A stretch of 64,000 nt of DNA, from NCBI GenBank assembly GCA_024663395.1, contig JANFAH010000001.1, forward strand, positions 62,001-126,000, written 5' to 3'. Origin of the DNA: Pisolithus tinctorius. Lineage: Eukaryota > Basidiomycota > Agaricomycetes > Boletales > Pisolithaceae. The notes beneath the pieces were generated by a model that made no database searches, had not been told where the DNA came from, and was given only the letters and a program-made list of their open reading frames with translations. This document shows positions 1 to 11,538 of this stretch, piece after piece. The stretch's first letter is position 1; the number at the start of each line of letters is the position of its first letter. A program made the translations under genes and the position numbers.

Positions 1-1500
1 AGGCCTTGCACATGCATGTGTTGATCTCCCTGGTCCCTATGATATCCATTCTGGACACCATGTCCTTGTCCAACAGATTTAGGACATGTTTGACATTGGC
101 ATGTCCAAGATGGCAGTGCCACATAATTAGAGTAGCTTTGGGCATTGTCATCTGAGAGGTGAGAGCCATGTATGGCTCATTTGCATTGAGTGCATCTGGG
201 GTATTGATGATATAGGTGGCATGGCTCCCTGATATGACACTAGCTTCAAGTATGTAGAGGGATCTGTGTTTGGTGGCAAGAGCTACAACCTGGCCTTCTG
301 CATGAACCTGGCATGTCCATTCTCCAAAGGTAACTTTTAATCCTTTTGAGGCCAAAGAGGGGACTGACATGAGATGTGTCGAGATCAGGAACATAGTATA
401 CATCTTGTAGGATGGTTTTGCTTGTGTGTCCATCCTCAAGGTGCATGGAGAGTTCAATTCTCCCTTGCCTATGGCTTGGATTGATCTGCCATTGCCAATG
501 ATCACTGGTTGAGAGGGGGCCAGTTTTCTGAATGTTGTAAACCATGACCACTGGCAGCACATGTGTGCAGAGGCCCCAGAGTCTACAACCCACTCTGATG
601 CACTGGTTTCTGGGCATGCACAAGCTACAAATAAGTGAAGAGGGCCTTCCTCTTCTTCTGCCATGGCTGCAATCTTTGCTGTCAGTTCTGACTTCTCCTT
701 AGACTTGTCCTTATCCCCATGCAAGGTACTTTGGGATGGAGCTTTAGCTGCTTCATCCACTTTCTTCTTGTAGCATTTGTCCTCTGTGTGTCCCATCTTG
801 CCACATGGTGCATAGGCACACTTCTTCTCTTTCCTCTTCTTGTCTGCCACTTTTGACTTCTTGCCTGTGCTCATCTTTGCAGTGAGAGCAGAATGTGATT
901 TTGAAGTTTGTTGTGACTTTTCTTTGACAAGGACTTGGGAAATAACCATCTCAGGAGTTATCTTGTCATTTGATGACATTAGGATTGTGTGGAGGGTCGA
1001 GTATGATGGTGGGAGTGAGATGACCATTGCAATGGCTACAAGTGAGTCCTCAAGTGGTTGTCCAAGTGAGGCGAGAATATGAGCCTTCTGATGCATTGCA
1101 TTCAGCTGTTTCTCCATTGGTTGGTTGTCTGCAAGTGTTCCTCAGAACAACTTGCTGATGAGGCAGGCAATAGTCTGCTTGCCTTTTCCTTCATATCTCT
1201 CACTGAGTTTCTTCCATGTCTCAGCAGCAGTTTTTGCATATAGCACTCCACTAAGGGGCTCATCCTTGAGCATGAGTCTGATTTGTGCACATGCTTCCTG
1301 GTCCTTGAGGAGCCATTCCTCATACTTGTCAGGATGAGTTTTCTGGTCTGGAGGTTTTACCTCTGTGTCTGTACCAGCAACAATGGTCCAGAGGCCACAA
1401 ACTGTTAAGACTTTTTGCATTCAGAATTTCCACATTTGATAGTTCAAACCATCATCTGCAAGGGGAGCTATGTTGTAGAGTCAACTCGAGCCTTGTGAGA
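1..1500 (-). pseudogene. copia A: Ty1/copia Gag, protease and GAG-pre-integrase remnant
   Basis: Read from 1490 towards 1. The first part (about 1490-1140) is the UBN2-type Gag of copia elements, with the stretch AAETWKKLSERYEGKG. A degenerate zinc knuckle, CAYAPCGKMGHTEDKC, lies near 770-830. The protease zone follows (about 620-250), then the GAG-pre-integrase domain (about 130-10) with MWHCHLGHAN and a downstream Cys pair. The frame is broken many times. A TGA at 1421-1423 interrupts Gag in NYQMWKF*MQ, where copia proteins usually have Arg, so this looks like CGA to TGA. The integrase and reverse transcriptase would lie left of the window edge. This is a dead polyprotein of a virus-like-particle retrotransposon. 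Confidence 0.85.
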
Positions 1501-1601
1501 CTCTCATAGAAGTAGAGGCCAATGTATTTGCACTTGTGGATGGGCCAAGAGCCCAAGATGTTGACACTGAAGGTCCAGATGACATGTCTTATTGTATACT
1601 G

Positions 1602-1609
1602 TGATACCA
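1602..1609 (-). promoter_or_regulatory. copia A primer-binding site
   Basis: The minus strand reads TGGTATCA here, the usual copia primer site complementary to the 3' end of initiator tRNA-Met. It sits between the LTR remnant and Gag, in the right order and orientation. It marks where first-strand cDNA synthesis would have started. Confidence 0.75.
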
Positions 1610-1612
1610 CTT

Positions 1613-1800
1613 GGTTTGAGTTTGCTACTGTAAGGTTAGAGCTGCTTGGGGCTCATAACCTCTTGAAGGTAGGCCAAGATGAGGGACCTAGGAAGGAGAC
1701 TCAGGCTTCAGTTAGAAGAAGTCTGAGGTACACCTGAAGGAAAAACAAACATCCTAAGTGCGAAGATTTATTATGTAAGCTTGTATGATGTAAGCAAAAG
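1613..1800 (-). repeat. copia A 5' LTR remnant (3' part)
   Basis: This lies directly upstream of the primer-binding site. A stretch at 1757-1798 is clearly related to the copia C LTR at 13,284-13,322 (shared TAAGCTTGTATG, then TGTAAGC), so both belong to one LTR family. The 5' start of the LTR (TGTTGGAAC in copia C) is missing, so the repeat is truncated at about 1800. Confidence 0.6.
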
Positions 1801-2571
1801 TCAGGTAGAGGTGGCAACACTTCAACAGGGACAAGACAGCAGAGGTTGGGTTGTCTTATTAGTGTAGAAGATGGCCCATCCTGCCAAGTCTCCTCAAGCC
1901 TGTGCGAAGAAATCAAGCCAGTCATGGGGGGTCCTGTTGAAGGGGATGTCAGCGAGGGCATCCACAATGGCCTGGAAGTGTTCTCAGCCTTGGCCCAGTA
2001 TAATCTTCTCCCAGCAATTGTAACACCTCTGTTTGACATTTCTTCCAGCTTCTGATACTCCTCTGGGTCGACAATCCACACTCCTTTGGTGACCAGCTTC
2101 TCCTCCTGCGATCTTGCATGCTTCTTTTTGGTCAGGGTCCAAAGGAAGGCCCAATCTTCCAGGTGTTGCTTGACTTGCCAGAGAGAAGAGCCCATGGACC
2201 ACAACATCAAGGGGGAGTTGGTCAAGAAAGGAATGAAAGGAGGACATGAGGGAGGGGCCATAGTCTTCATGAATGATCTTGACAATGGCCTCCTGGAGGA
2301 TGGAGGAATTGCTGTGATCAAGGTTCTTGTACATATGTGCCTTGAAACTTCCATCTGCCATCCCAACCTGGTTGTGGATGCACTTCCCAATTACTTCTGA
2401 GCTTCTGAAGATCATAGACAGCATCCATAGATGCTCATGGCATTCCCCTGCTCTCCAGCCATGTGATTCCCAGTGCTTGAAGTCATTAAGCAGCTGCATG
2501 TAACTGAGGAAGAGGCTTGCCTCAGGAGCCATCCTTCCTGCCATGGTGGCAGGAGCAGAGGGGGCAACCAT
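1801..2571 (-). pseudogene. unrecognised broken ORF next to copia A
   Basis: The minus strand opens at an ATG at 2571 and gives a protein-like frame (about 140 residues) to near 2150. It continues in another frame to about 1800, so one frameshift is needed. The sequence has ordinary hydrophilic composition, with WESHGWRAGECHEHLW and a Lys-rich middle. I recognise no domain. It could be a host gene fragment, a Gag-like gene, or part of an unidentified element cut by the copia A LTR. Confidence 0.4.
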
Positions 2572-3258
2572 TGTGGGGAGCAGGTATCTGCTACCTAGTA
2601 GGGGAATGTGGGCTCCAGCCTAGGGATAGGCAATCCAAAGGGGTGAGTTCGACCCAAGGGGAGTTGCTCTAGCAGTAGGAGGGTGATAGGAATGAATGCA
2701 ACTGAGTTGTGTGAGTCACTTGACCTGTAAACAGAGAGTGCAGTGAATTAGGGAGTGCACAGGCCTCAAGCCTGCCTAGAAATCTGTTGGAATTATGCCT
2801 GTGACTCAGCACTAGGCAGGGGAAAGTGGTGGGATCATGTCAACATTGTTATTCTGCTCACTCTCTCTGTCTCTATCCTGGGGGCTTCAAAGTTGTTATT
2901 TTTCCTGTCAATGTGGACAGGTATAAGTGTAGCTACATGGGGAGTATGTAACTATGAAGTAAGTGATGTCAAAGGTGAAAAGATTGACAAGAAATGATGG
3001 GAATTAAGTGAGGTCAATGTAATGATGGCCATGAGGCCAGAATAGCATCAGTCATCAAGAGAGAGACTAAATGTAAATGAAGTGAAAGTGATCTGAACAG
3101 AAGCAAACAAGAAGAGAACAAGAGTGACAGCAAAGTGCTTACAAAACCAATGGTGTGGACACAAAGAGTGCCAGTGAGTGAGTATAGGCAACTGGACCCC
3201 TGTCACAAGTGCTGGACTTTGTTGCAATGACTAGGGAGAGTGTCAGAAGGCAATGTGA
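2572..3258. other. no gene seen; possible 3' end of chromovirus A
   Basis: No convincing coding frame. It lies downstream of the chromovirus A pol and could hold its 3' LTR, but I could not match it to a second copy upstream of gag (8.9-9.7 kb), so no LTR is called. Confidence 0.4.
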
Positions 3259-3918
3259 CTATGGGGGAAGCAAGTTGACAGAGGAGGACATAGAACTGGG
3301 TGACCTGGAGCGCAGAGCATGTTGAAGTTGCTTGAGAGGGGTCGCTTTTGTGTCACTTTTGTCACAAACCCTATAGCCACTTAGTAGACCTCCAGTTGAC
3401 ACTATACATACACTCCTAGTGTAGGGAGATCCCTCTCCCCACACTGTGGGGGCCTGGAGCATGGCTGGTGTGATGCTAGGCTCTGGAGCAGATGAGCCAG
3501 GGCAAGAGGCCAGGGTTGGTGTTCTGTAGGCAGCCTGGGAGAGTGGGGGGGTGTTGCAGGATTGGAAAGAGGAGTCATAATGAGGCTCGGGTGGCCCCTC
3601 ACAAGACTTGGACTTTCCCTTGCAGGTGTCCTTGCAAGCTCTCTGGGAAGAGGGGACTGAATGGATGACCAGGTATGGGTATGGGCATGTGGCAGAGGTG
3701 ATGGAGTTGTGAAGGGGTTGGTAGGCACTGCCATGCAAGGGGTTAGGGGATATTGAGGGGGGTGTGGAGTGTATCAGTGGCTCTGAGAGGTGAGGAGGGG
3801 TGCTGGCATAGTGATCAAAGCAGGGGTGAGATGGGTTGTAGGGTTTGTCAAGGTTGGCATAGAAGTCATTATTGAAGTAGTCAGAGCTGGGGTTTTCAGT
3901 GTTGGGGGTGTAGGACAT
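3259..3918 (-). CDS. Pro/Ser-rich tail ORF after the chromodomain of chromovirus A
   Basis: An open frame of 219 codons begins just after the chromodomain stop. It is rich in Pro, Ser, Thr and Tyr, with no globular motif. It is most likely the C-terminal tail of the polyprotein, separated by a stop, rather than an independent gene. Its length without a stop, in an otherwise decayed element, is slightly surprising. Confidence 0.4.
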   Translation of the reverse strand: MSYTPNTENPSSDYFNNDFYANLDKPYNPSHPCFDHYASTPPHLSEPLIHSTPPSISPNPLHGSAYQPLHNSITSATCPYPYLVIHSVPSSQRACKDTCKGKSKSCEGPPEPHYDSSFQSCNTPPLSQAAYRTPTLASCPGSSAPEPSITPAMLQAPTVWGEGSPYTRSVCIVSTGGLLSGYRVCDKSDTKATPLKQLQHALRSRSPSSMSSSVNLLPP

Positions 3919-3924
3919 TGCAGC

Positions 3925-5451
3925 TCAGAGGTTGTGAACATGCTTGTACTCCCTGAGTACCTCTGGGGCATTTATAAGGTTGTCCTCACTCTCCCAACTA
4001 TTCTGGGAGTGCAGGTAAGTGAGCCACTTGACTAGATAGAGGTATTTTTGCTGCAGGGTTATGCTGGGTTCTTTAGATGATGACTTGACCTTGCATGCAT
4101 GTTTATGTTTAAGTATAGCTTCGATCTCCCATTCATTCTCATCTCCTACCAGTTCTGGTGGAGGTGGGGGTTGGGCTGGGCCATACTCCTTTGTCTTGAT
4201 GAAAGGGGTAAGTTTGGATGTGTGGAACACAGGGTGTATCTGCCAACTAGGGGGGAGCTTGAGCCTATAGGCAACTGGGTTGATCCATTCAGAGATCCTG
4301 AATGGTCTGTGATGTTGGGGTGCAAGCTTCTTTGATGGAATGTCCCTTTTCAGGTCAGAAGTGTCCAACCAAACCTTATCTCCTTTGGAGAACTCCTTGT
4401 AGGTTCCCCTTGATTGCTGTTTCATTAACTCCTGTGCTTCCTTGTGAGCAATAATCATGGCATCCTGATTGGCTGCCAGCTGCTCAAGATGATCCCCCAC
4501 TAGTGACTCCACTGGGGGTTGCCCAGCTGGGTAGGGTGCAGAGTTGAACCTGTACATGAGTGAGTATGGTGTCTGGTTATGGGATGAGTGAATGTGCAAG
4601 TTATGTGCCATTTGGGCATCCAGGAGTTTGGCATGCCAGTTGTGTGGGTCTGTATCCATGTACATGCATAGATAAGTACCAACCTCTTGATTTACACATT
4701 TGGCCTTGCCATTGGTCTGAGGGTGATACATGGTGGAGGCCCTCAACTCGATTCTGAGGGAACAGTAGAGGTCTTGGGTGAAGGCAGAGATGAACTGGGG
4801 GCCTCTATCTGAGATGACAGCTTCTGGAACACCCCAGTGGGGGTAGACATAGGTGTGGTAAAGGTCTGCCACACCAACACTATCCACAGTTTTTGTAGTT
4901 GGTAGGAAGAATGCACCCTATGTAAGTCCCTGGTCTACCACAGTGAGGATGGAGTTGTATCTCCCTCCAGACAGTGGCAAGTCAGTTACAAGGTCCATGG
5001 AGACCTGTTTGAAAGGGAAGGGGTTCTTCACCATGTCATGTGGGGTGATAGGGGGCATCATCAGGTGTGTATTGACCTTGTTGGCTTGGCACAATGGGCA
5101 TCCTTTACAGTAGTTGCAGATGGACTGGTACATCCCAGGCCACCAGACATACTTGTTCATTTTCTTTGTCATAGCCTTCACTCCAGGGTGTCCAAATGTG
5201 GGCATGTTGTGATACTGCCAAAGGACATCTTGGTGGATGGGTTCCAGGACAAAGATCCTCCTTCCTTTCCTTCTGACTCTGCCAGACCCTTCTGTTGTTT
5301 CTGGGGCTGAGAGGGACACAGATGCTTTCTTCACCTCCTGGTACAAGTTGGCATTCAGCTGGAAAACATGTCCGTTACCCTTCTGAACCTTTGGCTCATC
5401 CTCAGGCAGGCATCCAGGGGTTTTCAGCTCCTTAAAGGAGACCTTCCACAC
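3925..5451 (-). pseudogene. chromovirus A integrase and chromodomain
   Basis: From 5451 down: the HHCC zinc domain (FGHPGVKAM, then CKGCPLCQANK), the core with MDLVTDLPLSGG and SDRGPQF (two catalytic Asp), then the third catalytic position. The family has Glu in the GQTERVNQ stretch, but here it reads GKAKCVNQ, so Glu is replaced by Lys. A stop separates the zinc domain from the core at about 4918-4890. The chromodomain (about 4120-3925) has WEIEAILKHK, YLVKWLTYLHSQNSWE and ends in YKHVHNL. Chromodomains of this class bind histone marks and steer integration to heterochromatin. The loss of Glu predicts no integration activity. Confidence 0.9.
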
Positions 5452-7330
5452 TGGGGTAGAGGCCCCAGGGGTCTTGGAAATGGTCCAGTTGATCTGGAAG
5501 AGGGAAACAACAGGGGGGTCTCACCCCCCCCCCCCCCTCAAGCCAAATGGCCTTTGGAAGCAGGGTAGAGATGGTTGTGGGCTCAGCATTGAAGTCCGAG
5601 CATTGGGAAAGAGTATTGGCAGCAGAATTCTTGGTTCCCATGATGTGGATGAACTGGAGTGGATACTCCTGAAGGGTAGCCTGCCACCAGGCCTGACAAG
5701 CAGTAAGCTTCTGTGCTGCTCCAGTAAGTGACTGTGACATGTAGGCACAGGGGTGAAGTGTGCCTGAGTTGTCAGCTTGAGATAGAACAGCACTGGTGCT
5801 GAGCTTGGAGGCATTGGTGTGGAGTACAAAGGGTTTCCAAAGATTGGGGAGGCAAAGAACTGGCTTGGACAGCAGGGCCTTCTTCAGGGCCTTGAAGGCA
5901 GAGGCCTGCTCTGGTCCCCAGGTCCATGCCATGTTCTTCTTCGAGAGGTCATGAAGGGGGCAAGCCATTTGCAAGAAGCCAGAAATGAACTGTTGATAGA
6001 AGTTACAGAAGCTGAGGAAGGAGTGAAGTTCCTTCAGGGTTGTCAGAGTGGGCCAGGTTTTGATGGCTTCAATCTTAATTTCCAACAGTTTGTACTGTCC
6101 CTGATGGATCACAAATCCTAGGAACTCTATTTCTTCAGCTTTGAAGGTGCACTTCTTAAGTTTCAGGCAGAGGTGTTCCTTTGCAGCAATGCACAGGAAC
6201 TGCCACATGGCTTTGTGGAGCCCTTCTTTGGTTTTGGAGTGTAGTGATATCATCCATAAAGATGACAGCTTTCCTGTCACTCTTGAGTTCTCCAAACATG
6301 TGGTCCATGTACCTTTGGAAGGTAGGCAGCAAGTTGCACTGTCCAAAGAACATTACTGTAGGTTCAAAGAGTCCTCTCAGGGTTATGAAAGCCCCTTTCC
6401 ACTCATCACCCTCCTTTACCCAGATATTTGTGAAGCCCCAGTGAACATCGAACTTGGTGAAGTACTTTGAGTTGGTGGGTTTGTCCAGGGGAGTCTTAAC
6501 ATCAGGAAGGGGGTAAGAGTTGATAACTGTGTGTGAGTTCAGGTAGTGGTAATCTTGGGTGAGTCTTCTTTTTCCATCCTTTTTCCCTACAAGAACATGG
6601 GGGCAGCCTGCGAAGACTTTGAGGGGTGGATCTTTCCACACCTGAGGTTCTTGTTGATGAACTCATTGAGTGCCTTGAGTTTGTTGAGTGAGAGGGGATA
6701 GATGGCTCCTTTCTTCGGCTGGAAGTCCAGTTTCAGGTGTATTTCATGGTTGAGGAAACCACAGTGAGTTGGAAGAGGGATTTCTTCTTCAGAGAAGACC
6801 ACTGAGAACTCCCAATGTTCTGGTGGCAGCTCAACCCCTGCCTGTATGTGTGAAGCTTCAAGCTTTGTAGAGATTGAGGTCCAGTTTATTTTGACAGTCC
6901 AGGCAAAGTCCATCCCATGGATGCAATTTTTCTTGTTGAGGCCATGGTCAAGTTCACCCCAGCCTAACAGCTTTTGAGAGGTCCAGCTGATTATGGGGTT
7001 ATGCTCCTTGAGCCATGGCATCCTGAGGAGGAGGGATTCCCAGTTTCCAAGCTCAAGGACATATGGGTGGATGCACATGGTCTTTCCCCAGATCTTGGCT
7101 CTGAAGGAAGTGATGTAGGTTACCCAGTCTCCAGTTTTGCCTTTGTAGTTCCTTGACTCCCATGGTCTAGCTATTTTGCATGTCAGGATGTTGTACCTTT
7201 GGACTATTGCCAGGTCAATGATGTTTGTTTCAGCACCTGAGTCAAGGATGGTTCAGACAGTAGTGTTTTTGCGATTGATGAGGTAAGCAAAACCAGCAAT
7301 AGAAGTGATTGACATGTCCTGTTCATAATC
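5432..7330 (-). pseudogene. chromovirus A protease, reverse transcriptase and RNase H
   Basis: The protease lies at about 7260-7080, with ILDSGAETNIIDLAIVQRY after an upstream stop. The reverse transcriptase covers about 6990-6156, with HVLVGKKDGKRRLTQDYHYLN, KFDVHWGFTNI and the catalytic box degraded to FMDDI. RNase H follows at about 6100-5500 (VLHTNASKLSTSAVLSQAD; the first Asp of the usual TDAS is changed to Asn). Several frame changes are needed to read through. A run of at least 12 C bases at about 5526-5537 lies in the linker before the integrase. Confidence 0.85.
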
Positions 7331-7421
7331 ATACACTTTATTGGTCTCTATCTTTCAGTTCATGATAGGCTCTCTTCCTGACACTACTCCAGGAGAGGCC
7401 TTCAAAAATCTGGGTTCCCTT

Positions 7422-8873
7422 TCAGTCCCCCATCGTCTGTGGTTCATCATTCTCCCCACTGTACTTGTCCTCTGGTTCTTGTTCTTGTTCATCTCCCAAG
7501 GCTTGGTCGAACTCCTTGAGCATTTCCAGGATGTGAGTGCAGAATTTCTGGGCTGAGGAAGACCTACTGCTTGTTGTGGACAAGGGGCACTTAGCTTTCA
7601 TGTGCCCTGTCTTACCACATCCATAACAGGTAGGAGCTTCACCCTGTGATTGGACCTTGGACTTCCAATTGACATCCATGGTGTAAGGGTCTCAGTACTG
7701 AGGCCTTGGAGATGGAGAGGACTTTGATCTGTGAGAAGTTTGTTCTTGCTTCCAGAGATAGGAGTGATCTTGGTAGGTTGCCTTCCCAGAGAAGACCTTG
7801 AGAGTTGCCATCACTGCACAGGCTGCTGTTGCCTGCTGGATCCAATCTTTGACAGTGTCTGGCTTAGGGCCAGCCATGAGGATCCACTTATTGATTTCCT
7901 TGTTAAGTCCTTTGCCAAAGAAGACTGCCACAGTTGAGTCTTTGGTGGATATCCAGGCTTTATTGAGGCAATTGCAGAAATCAGCTATGTACTCATCAAG
8001 GGACCTGTCTCCCTGACAGATGGTGGAGAGGTAGATTAGTGCAGTAGATCTTGCATCTCCTACTTGGAAGGTTTCCTTGAGTTTTGTGATGAACTCATCC
8101 CAGCCATCAAAGATTTTGAGGTCTCCAAGTGCAGTAGTATTTTTGTTGACATACACTTCTGCAAAAGCACAAGCTGAGCCACTCCACATGTAGGAGAGGG
8201 CAAATGCAATCTTGGACTGGTCCTCATAGTAGATATGCTCATTGGTGTCAAGGTAAAGTTTGATGCTGCTCAGCCAGGTGGACAAGTCCTGGTGAGCTCC
8301 AGTATACAAGAAGGGTTTGTTCAGGCTGATTTCTTTCAGTCCCCCTCCCTTAGAGTCATGTTCCTTTCCTTTCTCCTCAGAACCTCAGGAAGGGCCCTTA
8401 GGCCTTACCACATCTCATCTGAAAATAGACTTGTAGAATTTGGCAGCCATTTTGGGGGTTACCCTACTCTGTCCAGTGAATGGGTCCTGGGTGTTTAGTC
8501 CAGAGGTATGTTGGGCTAGTTCATCTGCCATCAGATTGGTAGAAGTTGGAAGATATATGTCAGTAGATGAAGATGGTGAGGGGTCTGCTGGTCCAGCTGT
8601 CCCTTGTTGTGTTTCAATATCTGAGCCAACAGGCTTGGGGTTGTGATAAGAGATAAAGTCTACTGGTGAGGTCGATTCTGCCACTTGCCCTAGTTGGGGC
8701 CTTACTGGCAGGTCTTCAAGACCTATATGGGGGTTTGGAGTGGTTACTGACAGATGATGAATAAGTGGCCTTGCTTGGAGGACCTCTTTTCCTTTGCAAG
8801 AAGGTACAGGAGGTTTGAATGAAGAGGCTGCTGATGGAGGCCTCTTACTTCCTTCTTCTTGGCATGAAGACAC
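7422..8873 (-). pseudogene. chromovirus A Gag with CCHC knuckle
   Basis: Two open pieces: 8873-8415 (Pro/Ser-rich N-terminal part) and 8309-7692, the Ty3/gypsy Gag core, with LSTWLSSIKLYLDTNEHIYY, SYMWSGSACAFAEVYV and a typical retrotransposon-Gag C-terminal helix region. A CCHC knuckle, CYGCGKTGHMKAKC, lies near 7580-7625 in a third frame. The acidic QALGDEQEQEPEDKY tail follows. The protein would form virus-like particles and bind RNA. It is broken by frameshifts. Confidence 0.8.
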
Positions 8874-9732
8874 ATTGATGAAGAGGAAGGTTGGTGCTGA
8901 GGGTTAGGGGCTAGCTCACTGATGATTAACACTGGTGGTTCCTGTAGTAGTGGCAAGAGGTGCTTGTTCTGCAGGCTATTTTGCCTAGCAAGGATTCTAG
9001 AGCACAAGTATCTGAAAGGTATTCTGGTCTTTGATGTGGCTGGGTGATTCGAAATCTTCTGTTATGCCAATGACTTGTATTGCATCATGAATCAAGTGTG
9101 ATGCACAAGCATGTGACTGTGCAAGAAGTGACATGTAATTTAACTTCACTAGTGATGGGACACTAGTCTTGGCCAACTGAAGTCATACTGTCAAGTCCTC
9201 TTGGGTACAGCAAGCAGAGCTAAGGGTAGTTGCAAAGTAGATTTTGAATAAGGGAGCAGTATGGTACAGGTGGGTTTATATATGTTTATAGAGTACTGTG
9301 CAACAAACATTCAAAAATGTTCAAACATATACCTGAGTTCCTTCTATGGCAGCAGCAAGTCATAGTGAGTCACTGCGCAGCAGGACTACATGTATAACCA
9401 CATTTGCAGCAGAACAGACTGGGGGTGAATGTATGATGAAGGAAGGGGAACCATGTATATATGATGTGTAGGGGTAGATGGGTACCGGGGGTGCCTGTGT
9501 CATGTGACCATGTGGGTCAGGGCCACCAGTGGATCATGGAGGGAAAGGGGGTGCAGAAGTAGCATCTGGCTATAGTACAACATGGGGTAAACAGGGGTAA
9601 GACATAAAAGGAAACATACATGGAACATAAGCCTGGTCATGTAGGTAGCGGCTTATGGGGAGAACATCATCACTTGAGAGCATGACAAGTGCGAATGGTA
9701 GCATACAGAGTCTGAAAAAGGGAAACATGTGA
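8874..9732. other. no gene recognised upstream of chromovirus A gag
   Basis: This is the expected place of the 5' LTR of chromovirus A. It holds A/T-rich stretches (near 9270-9290 and 9455), but I could not pair it with a 3' LTR and found no target duplication. No coding frame of interest. Confidence 0.4.
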
Positions 9733-10030
9733 GTGCAGTGTAACACATTGCTGTCTATGAACCAAATGATTTTCTACCCATTTGCAACTGGAAGTGCTGG
9801 CTTCAGTATGCCAACAACTTCCTATGCTCCACCATCATGGCCATCTGCAAATCAAACCTTGTTCCACTCATTGGCAGCTTCCATGCTGGATAGTGCAATG
9901 GAGGTCTGCTTTTTTTACAACCAGCTAATAGGGCCACCAGACATAAGGAGTACATAACCCATAACAGATCTTTGATCATTCATATTAGCTGCCCAGTCAG
10001 CATCAATGTAGCCTAGTGTTGCTGCAGCTC
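9733..10030 (-). pseudogene. copia RNase H scrap
   Basis: The minus strand from about 10,025 gives LGYIDADWAANMNDQ, then VMGYVLLMSGGPISWL, a stop, and KKQTSIALSSMEA, the diagnostic RNase H segment of copia polyproteins (YTDADWA ... SWSSKKQ ... SSMEAEY). It then degenerates. It matches the same segment of copia C at 15,788-15,576. It is truncated on both sides, with the pogo element starting 76 bases further on. Confidence 0.85.
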
Positions 10031-10105
10031 AGGGAGCTGCCCTAAGCTAAGAGCCATACCACATCTATATTATTAAGTATTAAAATAATCATTGTGGATT
10101 TGGTA

Positions 10106-11275
10106 CAGTAGACTCCCTTATAAGTGATACATATATAAGTGATACTCGCTGAAAAGCATTAGGATTTTGGATTTCCCAAGTCAGTTTGCAGTAAATTCAA
10201 GGGCATAACTGATAACCAATAACCAATAGCACTTTTGAGAGAAAAACTGATAGGTATTACTAAATTAGGCCCTAAAATATTATATAATCAGTATTGTTGG
10301 GTGATTTGAGGATTGGAATATCAGTTCTTCCTGCTATGAAGCCCCATATGGAACCCACTGATACTCTAGAAATGGCCTCAAGAAGCTGCAGGATCAAATT
10401 CTTACCCACAAAGCTTCACTTGAGGCTGCCTTAGAGGCTAATCAAGCTATCTCAGAGGCTGATGAAGAATGGCTAGATCATGATGGGAATTTGGTGGATG
10501 AAGAATGACTGGTCCATGACTTGGACACTGCCTTGGATCATGAGAGTGCTTGCACAAATTTAACTTCACAGGATGAGGCAATTGTGAAAAGGCTAATAGC
10601 CATTGCTGGCCCTGCACAGGCTACAAAGAAGTGCAAACATATGATTTTTGAAGTTTGATGATTGAATATTGAGTATTTTGCAGGTCCCACTATGAGCTCA
10701 TCCATGAGTCAACAAAAGCATGCTGCAGCCAAGCAAGTTGACAAAAAAGAGAATGCCACACTCTGGCAATGGATAGAGGTTCTTGACTGGTATTATGCTA
10801 ATGGCAAGGTTGAAACAAAAGCAGTGAAGCATTTTCATTGAGTCTATCCCAACCTCCACATAATGCAGCCACAAATTTTGGAGTGGCTCAAAAAGGAATC
10901 CACATGGTGCACTGAGTTGGAGAGCAGTGGGGCCCTCTTGCATTCACTCAAGCAAGTGTATCAGCCACAGCATCCTGAGGTTATGGAGATGCTTGACCTT
11001 TGGGTTTCAAAAGCAATGTCTGATAAACTTTTATTAATAGGTGAAATTCTCCACCAAAAGTGGAGGGCATTTTCTGACCTTGCTGGTGTTCTGGAGGATG
11101 AATGCCTTACTCTGAGTGAAGGGTGGCTCAGTCAATACAAGACCTGGAGTGGTTTAAAGCAAATAAGGTGTCATGGTGATGCTGTCAAGAATGCATTCTG
11201 GAGTTATGGTAGCCTCTCAGAGTTTTGCCCAGAGGGCTCAGAGATTCTCCCTGACCCTCAGAATTAAATCCCAAT
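10106..11275 (+). mobile_element. pogo/CENP-B-type DNA transposon, 5' half
   Basis: The left terminal repeat CAGTAGACTCCCTTATAAGT starts at 10,106 and is preceded by TA, the target of Tc1/pogo elements; CAGT-A/G-GA starts are typical of pogo/Tigger ends. Transposase N-terminal coding follows. No matching right end or DDE domain is found here, so the element is truncated at about 11,270. A separate DDE fragment of the same superfamily lies at 54,187-54,560. Confidence 0.75.
10330..11267 (+). pseudogene. pogo-type transposase, CENP-B/Tc5 HTH region
   Basis: The N-terminal part (10,330-10,640) is acidic and broken by a TGA. After a probable short intron or indel the frame continues as SQQKHAAAKQVDKKENATLW, a stop, then an open stretch from 10,863. 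That stretch contains the second HTH of CENP-B/Tc5-type transposases: LDLWVSKAMSDKLLLIGEIL, then LTLSEGWLSQYKTWSGLKQI. This pair of HTH domains binds the terminal repeats. The DDE catalytic part is absent, so only a DNA-binding fragment could be made. Confidence 0.85.
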
Positions 11276-11538
11276 GTCACTATGCTTACTAATTACAGTA
11301 CTATAAATTTTCTGCACCATTCTTTTCCACCTCGGTGACTACTTCATGCACTGCGGTGAGCATACCTATACTTACATTCATTTACTTGGTACTGACATAG
11401 TGTAGATACTCATAACTTCATTAGGTACCAATATAGTGACTACTTCATGCACTGAGATACTCATAACTTTGTTAGGTTATGAGCCCCACTCTTGTACTCT
11501 AATTCTGAAAGAGTTATTACACAGCAACACTACCCACT
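11276..11538 (+). other. leader before copia B gag with short direct repeats
   Basis: GTGACTACTTCATGCACTG occurs at 11,335 and again at 11,436. GATACTCATAACT occurs at 11,405 and 11,456. This may be the remains of the copia B 5' LTR or leader. The LTR ends could not be placed. Confidence 0.4.

Larger units (their letters stand above)
3259..8873 (-). mobile_element. chromovirus A (Ty3/gypsy with chromodomain), internal region
   Basis: Gag, protease, reverse transcriptase, RNase H, integrase and chromodomain follow in that order on the minus strand, the gypsy order. LTRs were not identified. The reading frame is cut into many pieces and key residues are lost (integrase Glu to Lys), so the copy is dead. 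CpG is very rare throughout, which fits an old insertion. Confidence 0.85.

Noticed and set aside
2755..2997. 80-codon plus-strand ORF near chromovirus A, considered as a counterpart of the antisense gene
   Set aside because: No Cys cluster or coiled coil, and no similarity to the genes of B and C.
2572..9732. LTR pair for chromovirus A
   Set aside because: I compared both flanks for shared TG...CA ends and repeats and found none I could defend.
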